From Rhizaria sp. SCN 62-66 (taxonomy: Eukaryota; Rhizaria, unplaced), in NCBI GenBank assembly GCA_001724265.1, contig MEDY01000214.1:1-50216 (forward strand): a DNA stretch of 50,216 nucleotides. Reading direction: 5' to 3'. Within the stretch, counting starts at the first letter, position 1. The number at the start of each line of letters is the position of its first letter. Both the position numbers and the translations under genes were made by a program. Of this stretch, positions 36,614-47,811 are shown in pieces. Under the pieces are notes generated by a model, which was not told the origin of the DNA, made no database searches, and saw only the letters and a list, made by a program, of their open reading frames with translations.

Positions 36614-39600
36614 TCACTCCGCATCAGCCATCCGCGCACGTTTGACCCCCGCAGCTGCATCAGCGCCGCCAGCAGCGGCGGCCACTGCAGCGGCGCTCGC
36701 AGCGGGCGTGCCCTTGCGGCTGCCCGCGCCGACCGCCCTGCCGGTGCGCCCGCGCTTCTTGCGCCCGCCCGCGGCCGCGCCGTCTCCGTCGCCGCCCTCG
36801 CCGCCGTCGTCGTCGTCGTTGTTGTGCGCCGAGGCCTTGAGCGCGCGCTTCTCGCTCTCCTTGAGCACGGCCTTGCCGACGAGCTCGACACGCTTGCCCA
36901 GATCCGCGGCGGACCGCGAACGCGCGTGGTAGTTAAACAGCAGTCCCGCGCCGGCCCATCCGGCGCCCACGCCCGCAGCGCGTCCGCCGACGACGGACCC
37001 CGCGTTGGCGTTGGGTCCGCCCAGCAGCCCGCCGGGAGCGCCGGCCAGCCCGGGCCGCACGCGCGCGGCGACGGCGCTGGCCGCGGCCGCGGTGGACGCC
37101 GGTGCGGAAGTCAGGCCGGCCCAGGCGGAAGTCAGGCCGCCCCAGCCGTGAACAGCCTCCTTGAGCACGGCCCAGTCACCCCAGCCCGCGGCGGCGCAGT
37201 GCCACAGCAGGTACACGTCGTCCTCGTTGTCGTACCCGCGCCCGCGCAGCTGCGACTTGACCGGCAGCCGCACGGCGTCCAGTCCGACGGCGCACACGGC
37301 GCCGGGCGCCAGCGTCGCCGCGGCCGCGGCCGTCACGTCGGCCACCGTCACGGCAGCGGCGGCGGCGGCCGCGGCGGCGGCGGCCTCGGCGGCCGCGGCG
37401 GCGGCGCGCTCGTCGGCGTCATCCGCCTCAGCGGCCTCGGCAGCGGCCTTGGCGGCCTTGGCGGCGGCCTCGGCGGCGCTGGCGCTGGCTCTGGCGCTGG
37501 CTTCCTCCGCCGCGGCGGCGGGCGCGACGCCAGTGATGGCCGCCACGGCGGGCGCGAACAGCCCCGCGATGGCGGCGGCCACGGACGCGCCCTGCGCCAG
37601 CTTGGCCTCGCCCGCCTCAACGGCGCGGATGGCGCGCGCCCAGTCCTTGAGCCGCTCGGCGCCGTGGCGGAAGACGGCGTCGCTGTACGCGCGCACCTCG
37701 GCCTCGGTCTTAGTCGGGATGTCGGCCGCGATGCGCGCGACGGCGCTGCGGCCGAAGCGCTCGCACCCGCGCAGCAGCGCGCGCAGCTCCAGCGAAGTCC
37801 AGCGCGGGAAGCCCGCCGCAAGCAGCGCGTCGCGCTCGGCGGCCTCTGTGTCGGACAGACCGGAGAGCCGAGGCGGGTTCGACACGCCGGCCCACTTCTC
37901 AACGAACTTCTTCTCCTTGTCGTGGAGCTCAAGCAGGCGCGCCGCGTTGTAGAGGTGCTGCTCCTGCATCTTGGGCAGCCGGCGCGGCGCCTGCAGCAGA
38001 GACGAGGAACCCTTGGAGCCGCCGCCGCTGCTCAGGATGTCGCGGTAGTAATTCTCCTAAAAACAAAATGAAAGAAAAGCAAGAATAGAAGCGAGATATA
38101 ATATCGATGTGAGATAATTGAGTTTGCAAAAATAAAACGTACAGATATAGTACTTCGTTTAAAGTAAAGAAAAAATCGAAGATCGATGACATCTCCATTC
38201 ATAATCAACATTTAAGTCTCGACTTGCCACATGTTATTATTGCGTACCTGGTTGTAGTCAACGGCTTTACGCTCGCGGCGGCCCGAGTCGGCGTAGATTG
38301 TGGCCAGCTGGTGCTCCAAGGCGGCCGCCTCAAGCAGCTTCTTCGTTTCGGCGTCCAGCGCCGCATTGTCCGCGTTGTCTTCCGCGGCGGCCAGCGCGTA
38401 GATGTCGGGCACCTCATCGCCGTCGGCGCCGGCGCCGTTGGAGAAAGACAAGTTGAAGCCGGTGAACTTCTGCAGCTTGGCGTTAAGGTCCGCCGTGCGC
38501 TCCTCGCCGCGCTGCAGAATCAGGTCAAGGTCCGTGTCGATCGTGCTCGTGTCGGTCGCCTTAAAGATCTTCTCGGCGCCGTACCGCACCATCGAGGCCA
38601 TGTCATCGTCGGTCATGTGGCGCTGAGACTGCGCGAGACGGCCCTGCTGGATCACCAGCGCGTCCAGACGCAGCTTCGTCTCCGCGCGCATCACAATCTT
38701 CTCCTCGATCGAGTCCTCAGTCACGAAGCGGTACACGTTCACCGGCTTCTTCTGGCCGATACGGTGCGCGCGGTCTTGGGCCTAAGATGAACAAACAAAT
38801 TCAGGAATATATCGGTGAATTGTGAGTAACTTTTGAGTACTACTTCAGAAAAAATATGAAAATGATGGTATTAAACATAAATCTGAGAAATAATATAGAT
38901 TATCTAGATTAGTGAACATATGAATGAAATACAACAGTTCTTAGATGGCGTACCTGGAGGTCCATCTGCGGGTTCCAGTCCGAGTCGTAGAGCACGACTG
39001 TGTCGGCCGTGGCGAGGTTGATACCGAGCCCGCCAGCGCGCGTCGACAGCAGGAACACAAATTTCTCGCTGCCAGGCGTGTTGAACTCGACGACGGAACT
39101 CTCACGGTCCTCTGGCGAGGTGGAGCCGTCGATGCGGCAGTAGGGGAACCCGCGGAAGCGGCAGTAATCGTCGAGGATGTCGATAGTGCGCGTCATCTGC
39201 GAGAAGATGAGCACGCGCGAGCCACTGACGCGGAGGCGCGCAAGCAGCTTGTCCAGCACCAGCAGTTTCCCGCTGTTAGTGATGAGGTGCTCGCCCAGTG
39301 GGTTGAGCGTCATGTCCTCCACTCCGTCAATCAGGTAGGGGTGGTTGGCCACCTTGCGCAGCTCCATGACGAGGTTGCGCAGCGCTGCCTTCTGCTTAAC
39401 CTTGCCGTTGACGGCGTCGATGTTGCCAACCAGACAGTCGCGGTATAGCTTGCGCTGCAGCGGCGCCATGCCCACGTACACTAGTGTCTCCTTCTTCGGC
39501 GGCAGCGACGCCATGGCCTCCGTCTTCATGCGGCGCAGCATGAACGGGCGCAGGATCGCGTGCAGCTTGCGCAACACGTCGGCCTTAAACGCGTCCTTCT

Positions 39601-40812
39601 CCTCCGCAGTCACCTCGGGCTCGCCCTCCTCGCCCTCACCCTCCGCGCTGCTGTTGCTGTTGCTGCTGTTGCTGATGATGCCGGCGCCGTCCTCGACGTT
39701 GGAGAACATGGCGTCGAACTCGTCCGACGACGTGAAAATCTGCGGCACTAAGAAGTTGAGCAGCGCCCACAGCTCGTGCAGGTTGTTCTGCAGCGGTGTG
39801 CCCGTCACCAGCAGCCGGTTGCGCGAGCTGAGCTCGCGGAGGTCGCGCGCGAGGATCGAGTTCTCATTCTTGAGGCGGTGCGCCTCGTCGACGATGAGAA
39901 ACTGCCACTGGACGCGGCGCAGCGCGGGCTTTTCGCGCGACGCCATCTCGAACGTCGTCACCAGCACGTCAAAGTGCCCCGGCTTAATCACATCCTCGAC
40001 CAGGTGCAGTCGCGACTCGGCGTCGCCGTGGAAGCGGCACACGCGCAGCGACGGGCAGAAGCGCGCGATCTCGTTGCACCAGTTGCCCAGCGTGGTGAGC
40101 GGGACGAGGATGATATGCGGCCCCGTGACGCGCTGGAACTCGCGCAGATACGCGAGCATCGAGATCGTCTGCAGCGTCTTGCCCAGACCCATTTCGTCGG
40201 CCAGGATGCCCGACACGCCGTTGTGGTACAGCTTGATCATCCAGTTGAGCCCCTCGAGCTGGTAGTCGCGCATCGTGCAGTTGACAATGATGCTCGGCTG
40301 GCGGGTCAAGCGCGGCACGCTCGTGTGCGCGCTCGTTGCCAGCGCCAGCGCGTTGTCGTCGTAGTTCTTGGCGGGCTTACCGCCCTTCTTACTGCCCGCG
40401 TCGCCGTCGTCGTCGCTGCCGCTGTCGAAGTCATCGTCGTCGTCATCGTCGTTCGTGCCGGGGGCGTCGCCGGACGCCGAGCCCGCAAGGCGGCGGCGCG
40501 AGGACGGCGCGGCGCCGGAGCCGAAGCCGGAGCCGGAGCTGCTGCTGGGGAGGTTCGCCTTGCGGGGACTCGTGTGTGAGTGTGAGTGGGTCAAGTGCGA
40601 CTGGAAATTAAGAATAAAGTGCGTTATACCAAACAAAAATAATGTAATTGTGAGGAATAACGTAATAATAGTCATAAATAGCGGTGATATTGAAAGATCC
40701 TGAGAATTGAGTGCGATCGTGCTAAAAATGAGCGTACCTTGATGAAGGCGTTAGTGCGTGAGACGAGGTCATTGATGAGCTTCTGCGCGCGTGCGTGCGC
40801 TGAGGAAGACAT
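36614..40812 (-). CDS. SMARCA5: ISWI-family chromatin remodelling ATPase (4 exons)
   Basis: ISWI slides and spaces nucleosomes using ATP. Minus-strand exons are 40812-40738, 40600-38954, 38781-38248 and 38056-36614, giving 1232 residues. All three introns (137, 172 and 191 nt) start GTACGC and are phase 0. The SNF2 ATPase begins with RDYQLEGLNWMIKLYHNG; Walker A (ILADEMGLGKT) is near residue 157 and the DEAH box (LIVDEAHRLKNE) near 261. Helicase lobe 2 has STRAGGLGINLATADTVV, and motif VI (AQDRAHRIGQKK) starts exon 3. Exon 4 has HAND-like sequence, a SANT domain near 833-880 (WTSLELRALLRGCERFGRS) and a SLIDE domain from about 1025 (DNEDDVYLLWHCAAAGWGDW). SANT and SLIDE separate ISWI from CHD and SWI2. 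Ala/Glu-rich sequence at about 918-1002 and a Gly/Ala insertion inside SLIDE are unusual. The C-terminus is basic. Confidence 0.95.
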
Positions 40813-41878
40813 CGTGGCTTATAACAAGCGGCGCGTGTAAAGCCTAAAACTATCACGTAAAGCGGGGAGTGGTGGAAACGCGAGAGAACAGCAGAAGCGG
40901 CAGCAGCAGCAGCGGTGGAGGCTGGGCTGACTCTGTGCTTAAAGTGAGAAGTGAACGTGAGCGGTTCTAGGAATGCTGCTGAGCCTCTAGCGCAAGTGTT
41001 TAGGGTAGAAACCGGTCTGAGGAGGAGTAAATGTCAGTGAATGGAGCGGGGCAACGACAGCATAAGCATAGGACACAAGGGCAAGGAGCAAGCGGGGGTG
41101 AGAGTGAGTGGTTGATGAGATGCGAAAAGGGTGATCCTGAGAGGGAAAAACAACCCGACAAAACACACAAAGAGGGTTCACAAATAGTGTGGTAATTAAA
41201 AAATAAGTGCGATTTCCAAATAAAACACCGAGATGCCAAAAACTGCGCGTCTTAACAGAGAAATATTGCCCCAGGCGCAGGTCTCGATCGTCGAGCACAA
41301 GCTGAGTGACTTCAGGGCGCGAAGGCGTCGAGAGAGCAAAGCACACAAACAGCAGTCAGCCGGTGCAGCGTCAGTCGGTCGCACGCAGCGCGGGAGCAGG
41401 TTCGCAAAAAGTCAGGGACTCGACTCGATCATTGACTTTCGGAAAGGTCGTGCGTGGGAGAACTGGTCCATTCCAAATGGGTTTAAGTAGTATATGCTGT
41501 TTTTCATGACTTGGATGTTTATGATTTTAATTTCAAAGCGCGTTATTACGCATGTTTCATCACCCATGGGCGTGCCCCGTGCCCCAGTCTCCGATCTGTC
41601 ATCATCGCTCGCATCCGGCCGCCCCTCCGCTCACCTCCCCATTGCGCCCTCTTCCTCCCCAACCGATCTAACCGTCATAGACTCGTTTCCCTCTTATTTC
41701 TGCGCCTTATCGCTGCCCCAACCGCGCTTAACCCCTCTCGCATCAGGCCCGCGACCCGCGCCCCCCTCTCGACCTTCCCGTCGCTGTTTCGGCCGCCGCC
41801 CCGCGCACCACCCCGCTCCCGCCCTCCCCCCGCGCCCGCCCGCGTCCCCGCCGCCCCCCGCGCCCCCGCCCGGTCCCG
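40813..41878. promoter_or_regulatory. Divergent promoter region between ISWI and CIAO3
   Basis: The 1066 bases between the start codons hold both promoters and leaders. About 41580-41878 is strongly C-rich on the plus strand and probably forms the CIAO3 5' UTR. The rest is AT-rich. No gene is supported: frames present lack conserved motifs and the expected codon bias. Confidence 0.4.
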
Positions 41879-44800
41879 ATGAGTTCCGCCGGCCGCATGA
41901 CCGGCAGCGCCGTGAAGCTGTCCGCGCTGGCCAACGACATCCTCGACCGCGGCCAGGACTGTGTGCTCCCGCAGCTCTCCGCCGCCTCGGCCGCCGCGCT
42001 GCCCGGAGACACGCTCAAGTTCGCCAGCACGGACATGAGCGACGGCGCGGCCTTTTTCCCGCTGCCCGCCGTCGCCGCCGCCACCGTCACGGTTGGCTAC
42101 GACGAGGACTCCTCCCCGCTCGCCTACACCAGCTCCAGCTCCAGCTCCAGCTCTGGCGCTGGCTCTGCGCCGTCCGCCGCTGCCCCCGTCGCTACCTCCG
42201 CCGCGGCGGGCGTGCCTGGGGCGAACTTCGGCCAGATCCAGTCTTCCGGGACGGGCGAGAGTCGCACTGCGCGCGTGACGCTGTCCGACTGCCTGGCCTG
42301 CTCCGGCTGCGTCACGACTGCGGAGACGGTGCTCATGGAGCATCACGGCGGACGGGACCTCCTCGCCGCGCTGCTCCGCGCGCACCTCCACAACTACCTC
42401 TACGGCGACTCCAGCAATCACCACGCATGCGCAAGTTCTAGCTCAAGTGCTGTTGCGCCTGCAGCGGCCGTGGCCGACGTCGTGGTGACGGTGTCCCCCG
42501 CGTCGCTGGCGTCCCTGGCCCACACGCTGGGGCTCTCCTCGGCCCAGGCCGCGCGCGCCGTGGCCCTGGCGCTGCGCCTCTGCGGCGCGCGCGCCGTGTT
42601 CGATGGCGCGCTGCCCCACGCGCTCGCGCTGGTAGAGGCCGGGCAGGAGCTCGTTGCGCGGTACCGCAACCGCGCGCGCGCCGCCGGGGTCGTCCTCCCC
42701 GCCGCGAACGACGAGGACACCGCGAATCACACTTGTGTCAACCCATCTAGCTCTAGCTCTAGCTCGAGCGCGAATGATATTAGTGAGGCCGCGGTCGCGT
42801 GCGGCGTGAGCACTGCGGCAGCCGCGGCGGCCGTGCGGAGCTTCTCGTGCGCATCGGCAGCGTCACCGTTGCTTCCGCTGTTTGCGTCTGAGTGCCCCGG
42901 CTGGGTCTGCTACGCCGAGAAGACCCACTCGCACCGTGCGCTGCCTTTCCTCTCGGCGCTCAAGTCGCCGCAGCAGATTGCGGGCACGCTCCTCGCGCTC
43001 TCAACAGACTGCGCTCATGGCCACGCTCAAAGCGGCAAGAGTGAAGGCGACGCGGACAAGAGCGAGGGCGCGAGTGAGACTGCGAGTGCAAGTGCGAATG
43101 CAAAGTCTTTGTCTTCTTCCTCTTCGTCGTCTCTGTTGTACCACGTGTCGGTGATGCCGTGCAGCGACAAGAAGCTCGAGGCCTCGCGCGATGACTTCTT
43201 CTCCCCCGCACTGGGCGGCGCCGCTGAGGTGGCCCTGGTGCTGGCCACGGCCGAGCTCGTCGACCTCATGTTAGGCCGCTACGCGCGGCAGGCCATGGAG
43301 GAGCTCGCCAAGGAGATCTCCGCAGTCAGCAGCGGTACTCTTGGAACTAGTGACGATCAGAGCGTGCGTGACAAGCTCGCGGGGCTCTCGGAGGTGCTGG
43401 CACGCGAGCAGGCGCTGCTGACTCAGCAGTTCGCGCGCATCCGCACCGCCACTGCCACTCAGCAGCAGCAAGTGACCGTGGGCGGTGACCGTGAGACTAC
43501 GACTGACAGCGACTGTGGGTTCGTGGCGCTGCACAACGTCGTGATGTCAGACGACAACGACAACATAGACGGTGACGGCGACGGTCTTCACACCGCCAGT
43601 GTAAGCGGTGCGCCCCAGCAGCCGCCGCGCGCGCTGTCGATGGCGCTGTCGCCGCTGCGCGCGCTGGCCCTGCTGACGATTCAGCCCGCCTCCGAAGAGG
43701 ACGCCAAGAGCGACACCAAGACCGACACCAGTAGCAACAACAGCAACAGCAGCAGCAGCAATACTGACTCGAACGTGAGTGCGACTGATAGCAGCAGTCA
43801 AGTGACTGTGAGCGTGCCGTGGTTTGCCGCGCTCCCGCTGCTCCACGCGCACCTCAACCGCGACAGTCTAATTACCTCTGCGGATGTAAGTGCCTCGTCT
43901 CCAGTGTCGACGCTGCCCGCGCTCGTCTCGGCGCTGCTCCCGCTCTCGGGCCCCACCGGCCTCAGCCTCCCCATCAATCTAAGCACCCCGTCTGGTGTAA
44001 GTACCTCTGCGGTGTCGTTCCCGCTCTCGCGCGCGCCGCTGACCCGCGCCCCCGGCTCGCTCACCGCCGCGGCCTCGGGCGCGTATGCGGAGCACGCCTT
44101 CCGCACCGCCGCCGCGCAGGTCTACGGCGTCGCCGTCCCCGACTTTGCGCCCGACTCCGACGCTGACTCTGGCAGCAACAACACACAGTCTAACAGTGGA
44201 GCCGCAGAGGATATGGTGTCGCTGCCGTGGATGGGGGCGCTGGCGAGCTCCAACAAGGCCGACTTCCGCTCGGTCTCGCTCGAGTTCCTTGGCCACGCGC
44301 GCATCAACAGCACCACGAGTACTGGCTCGAGTACCGCGAGTACCGCGGGTACCGGTGCAAGTGCCGCGGTCACCGCGCGCGACACACGTGCCGCAGCCCG
44401 CCTCCTCTCGTTCCACACTCGCAGCGACACGAACGCTCACGGTGAGACCGCGACTGGGAGCGACGATGCTGTGGAGGTCGGCCTGTACGCTCTCGTGGGC
44501 AAGGACACCGCCCGCGTCATCATTGGCGCCCCCTGGCCCGCGGCCAAAGCGCCCTACGCCGATGACGCTCCCGGCCGCCCCGCCCCCGCCCTCGCCTCCC
44601 ACGGCAATAGCAACTCGCACGGCAGTGCGGCCGTAACTGGTGCCAAGGCGGTCCGTCTCGGCGGCGGCGGCGGCTTCGGCATTGGTGCCGACGGCGACGG
44701 CGACGACGACGCCGATATCATGGGCAGCTTCGCCCCCGCCCCCCGCGCGAGCGCAACTTCCGCGACTGCGGCTGCGGTGGCTGCAGCTGCTGCGACAGTG

Positions 44801-45745
44801 TACGGGACGTCGCCGCTGACGCCGCCGGCCAAGTATCTGGCGTGGCGCCGCAAGGCCCCCGCCACGCCCGCGCTCGCGCCGGGCGCAGTGCTCACGGTCA
44901 CCGCCTCCGTCCCCGCCAGTACGCGTGATGGGACGCGTGGGTCGGCCGGGCACAGCGTCGCGATCGTGAGTCGCCCCGTGAGCGTGACCGTCACGCACGT
45001 GGCGGCCCGGCCCCTCGTGGCACTGTATGTCGCCTGCGCGTACGGCTTCCGCGCCATCCAGTCCGTCGCACACCTGTTCAAGTACGCCAACACGCCCATG
45101 GCCGCGGTCACCCAGTGGCCCCCCGCGAGCACTCTCGCTGGCGCTGCGACGACTGGCGCTGGCTCTGGCTCTAGTGCTGCGGCGACTGCGGTTTCTGCGG
45201 CGCCGGTGTCGTGGCCCGCCGCCGTGTCCGCCGCGCTGGCGGGGTCTCAGCCCGCGCACCACTACGTCGAAGTGATGGCTTGTCCCAGCGGCTGCCTCAA
45301 CGGCGGCGGCCAGCTCTCGGCCGAGCTCCAGACCGCCGAGCAGGCCGACCTTGCCAAGGCGATGGGCCAGCTCACCGGCACCGCCACTGGCGTCGCTGCC
45401 GCCCTCGCCGCTGCTCCCGTCACTGCCTCTGCCCCTGCCCCTGCTCCCGCCCCCGCTGCTCCAGTCGCCGCCGCCGTTGTCGCCGCTCCTAATGGCGTCA
45501 TGGCGGATGGCGACGGGGACGGCGACGCTGACGGCGCTGTTGTGGCTGCTGGAGCCGCGGCGGGCGGGTTCAGGGCGCGCATGCTCGCCAAAAAGAAGGC
45601 CGCCGCCGCCGCCACTGGCAGTGGTGCTGCTGCAGGTGGCATCGGCGCTGACGGCGACGCTGAGATCGCTCCTGCCCCCACCACCACCACCACTGCTGCT
45701 TCGACTGCGACTGCCACAGCTGCGAGTTCAGCTGCTGCTGCTGCT

Positions 45746-45793
<48 letters not shown>

Positions 45794-46090
45794 GGTGAGC
45801 CGATCGACGCGCTGCGGCGCCAGCGCGCGCTGCTGGCCGCGCTGGAGAGTGACGTGCACGCGCTGCCCGTGCGGCGGCCCGTTGACGCTCACGGGCTTGC
45901 GCTCGTCTACGGCCACCTTGCGCGCGCGCACGTTAGCGCGAGCGCGGTGACTCACAGTCGTCAGCAGAGTGACCGTGAGCAGCTGCAGCAGAGTGAGGCG
46001 CTGGCAGTGCCGGGCAGCGAGGCCGTGCGCGCGGCGCTGCACGCGCGGTTCAACGCTGTCGGCGACGGCGAGACCACCACTGCGTGGTAA
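41879..46090 (+). CDS. CIAO3: CIAO3/NAR1, cytosolic Fe-S cluster assembly factor, enlarged
   Basis: NAR1 is an iron-only-hydrogenase-like protein that links early cytosolic Fe-S assembly to the CIA targeting complex. All eight cluster cysteines of the family can be seen. The N-terminal cluster has C28 (DRGQDCVLP) and C138, C141, C144 (SDCLACSGC). The hydrogenase-like cluster has C339 (SECPGWVCYAEKTH), C428 (HVSVMPCSDKKLEASR) and C1135/C1139 (VEVMACPSGCLNGGGQ). KSPQQIAGTLL and ACAYGFRAIQSV are also family motifs. The product is 1403 residues against about 476 in human. Most of the excess lies between C428 and C1135 and after C1139, as Ser/Thr/Asn and Ala tracts, including a pure (GCG)15 run. 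It is distinguished from NARF by DCLACSGC. The ATG at 41879 matches the family N-terminus. It is intronless and ends in Trp. Confidence 0.95.
45731..45790. repeat. Trinucleotide repeat (GCT)5(GCG)15 coding poly-Ala in CIAO3
   Basis: Five GCT triplets (45731-45745) are followed by fifteen uninterrupted GCG triplets (45746-45790), all in frame as Ala. This is the purest long triplet run noticed in the window and so a likely length-variable microsatellite. Confidence 0.9.
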
Positions 46091-46728
46091 AAACGCCGAC
46101 GCAGCGACAATTCAGCTCATGCGCAGCAAGAGTGCGTCGCAGAGGTTTTGTTGTGATACGCTTTCTTTGACAGGAGTTTTCTTTTCTGATATACGCTACT
46201 ATCTTTTTAATATTAGTACAACTCCTTTCTTTTTTCTTTTTAATCGTCGTTTAACGGACGTCAAATTGGTTACTGTAGTTCTTACCGTTCTACTTATTGT
46301 GAAAGTTCCCCCTCCTCGCGCCTCGCCATTTTCGCCGCGCCGTCAGTCACTTGTTGTGAAACACGCTATTGTTTGTTTGGCGAACGACTCAGTCATTCGC
46401 GCAACGTTATGTTCCTGTGTGTGATTGGTTCTCTACTGAGCTCCTCCTATTTTTTTGAGTGCAGAGTGAAAGAACTCACTGAGGTATCGTGACGATGGCG
46501 TTGACGGAAACAAACGTTTTATAACTTTGAACAGAATCTAGTTCTGATATTATTACTGGTCTTTTGTATTCTTGTGCTTTATGTTTGTGTTTTTGTGATC
46601 GTGACTGGCTGTCTAGTGTGAGTGAGCGAGCGAGTGCTCTTTTGTGTTGTTGAGATATTGCTATTGCTAATTGCTATTATGCGTGTTATACATAGGATCC
46701 AGTCAATGCGCTCGAAATGGCGCTTTTT

Positions 46729-46766
46729 CATCTACTTCACACCCCTCCATCTACTTCACACCCCTC
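46729..46766. repeat. Tandem duplication of a 19-nt unit
   Basis: Two exact adjacent copies of a 19-nt unit beginning CATCTACTTCACACC. It is noncoding. Confidence 0.85.
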
Positions 46767-47705
46767 CTATCGCTCTGTGACTCCGTGAAATGCTTCAATG
46801 ACATGACTTCTGCGACTTCTTAACAAAAATGTGACGCTTACATTCGCACAGCGCTAGCCGACTGCACCGTCAAGAACAAGAAATCCAAGCGTAAACCGCA
46901 GTTCATTGAGGCTGGTGGAAACTGTGTAACACAGTATAGTGCATTAGTATTGCTTGAGGGCAAGAGCTGTGACATATCGCTGAGAAAAGTGGTGCAGGTG
47001 CAATGACAGGCGGTGAAGGAACAAGCTAGTGAGTCAGACCGAGGATCTAAACTCCTTGCGAGAAAAAAAAAAGGTGATAATAGAGTAGTGGGAATCGAAC
47101 TCATATTTCAATAATGACAGTGATGTAAAATAAAGTTATATAGACTTGTTAAATTCTAAAACACCAGTTAAAAAAGTTTCGCGGACAAAATTTTATATAT
47201 TTATACTGATAATTATTTTTAACCAAGTGGTGGATATTTTTTGTCCGATCGTTAGATTCGTTACTCAAAATCATTTTACAAGTTAGAAACATCTTGTGAA
47301 GAAGAAAATACACACACTATGAAATATATGAAAGAAAAACTCATTGAGGGGGGATATTCACTTCATTTGCTCTCCTATCTTGAGTGTTACGCCCAGTAAC
47401 TAAAATCGATTCCACTGCATTGGACGAGTATATCCGCTGGGATGCGAAAAAATATGCATACCACATGATTTACCACGTGCTGCCATTTTTTACAAACATG
47501 CTCAAAATAACACAGCTCGCTTTTTCAAGTCACAGTCGAGTGCGAAAGAGTCGCGTGACAGGAGGCTGCAGCATAGCAGCGACTGGGAGGTAGGCGCGAG
47601 GGCGCTAACGGATGGGGCTACATTTTGAGTTGCTTGTGTGCTTTCAGAAGTCCGTCAAATCAAAAATGTGCGATCTTAACGATATTTAAATTGGGATTAG
47701 TATGT

Positions 47706-47717
47706 TATATATTTAAA
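47706..47717 (+). promoter_or_regulatory. TATA-like element upstream of centrin
   Basis: TATATATTTAAA lies about 95 bases before the centrin ATG. Placement suits a core promoter with a short leader, but the whole region is AT-rich, so this could be chance. Confidence 0.25.
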
Positions 47718-47811
47718 GTCAGTTTCTAATTATGCGTTTAATGGTTACCCTGGCTCACTTTGTTCTCCCTCTTCACTCTGTGTTCCCTTCGCCACTTTCA
47801 AACCAGACTCC

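Larger units (their letters stand above)
46091..47811. other. Long spacer between CIAO3 and centrin
   Basis: At 1721 bases this is the largest gap. It holds the CIAO3 3' UTR and the centrin promoter. It also has a 2 x 19-nt tandem repeat at 46729-46766, an A10 tract at 47063-47072 and very AT-rich sequence from 47110 to 47340. The best small frame (46838-47104, minus, 88 codons) has no recognisable motif. No RNA gene could be established, though one could fit. Confidence 0.5.

Noticed and set aside
36509-38071. 520-codon open frame on the plus strand
   Set aside because: Antisense to ISWI exon 4, where SANT and SLIDE sequence is clear.
47063-47103. B-box-like GTTCGATTCC and T10 tract on the minus strand, possible tRNA 3' end
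   Set aside because: The T-arm stem would have two mismatches out of five, and no A box or acceptor partner is found upstream. Kept only as a weak hint of a Pol III RNA.
46838-47104. 88-codon frame on the minus strand in the large gap
   Set aside because: It starts with ATG but lacks the GC-rich codon bias of every accepted gene and matches no family I know.
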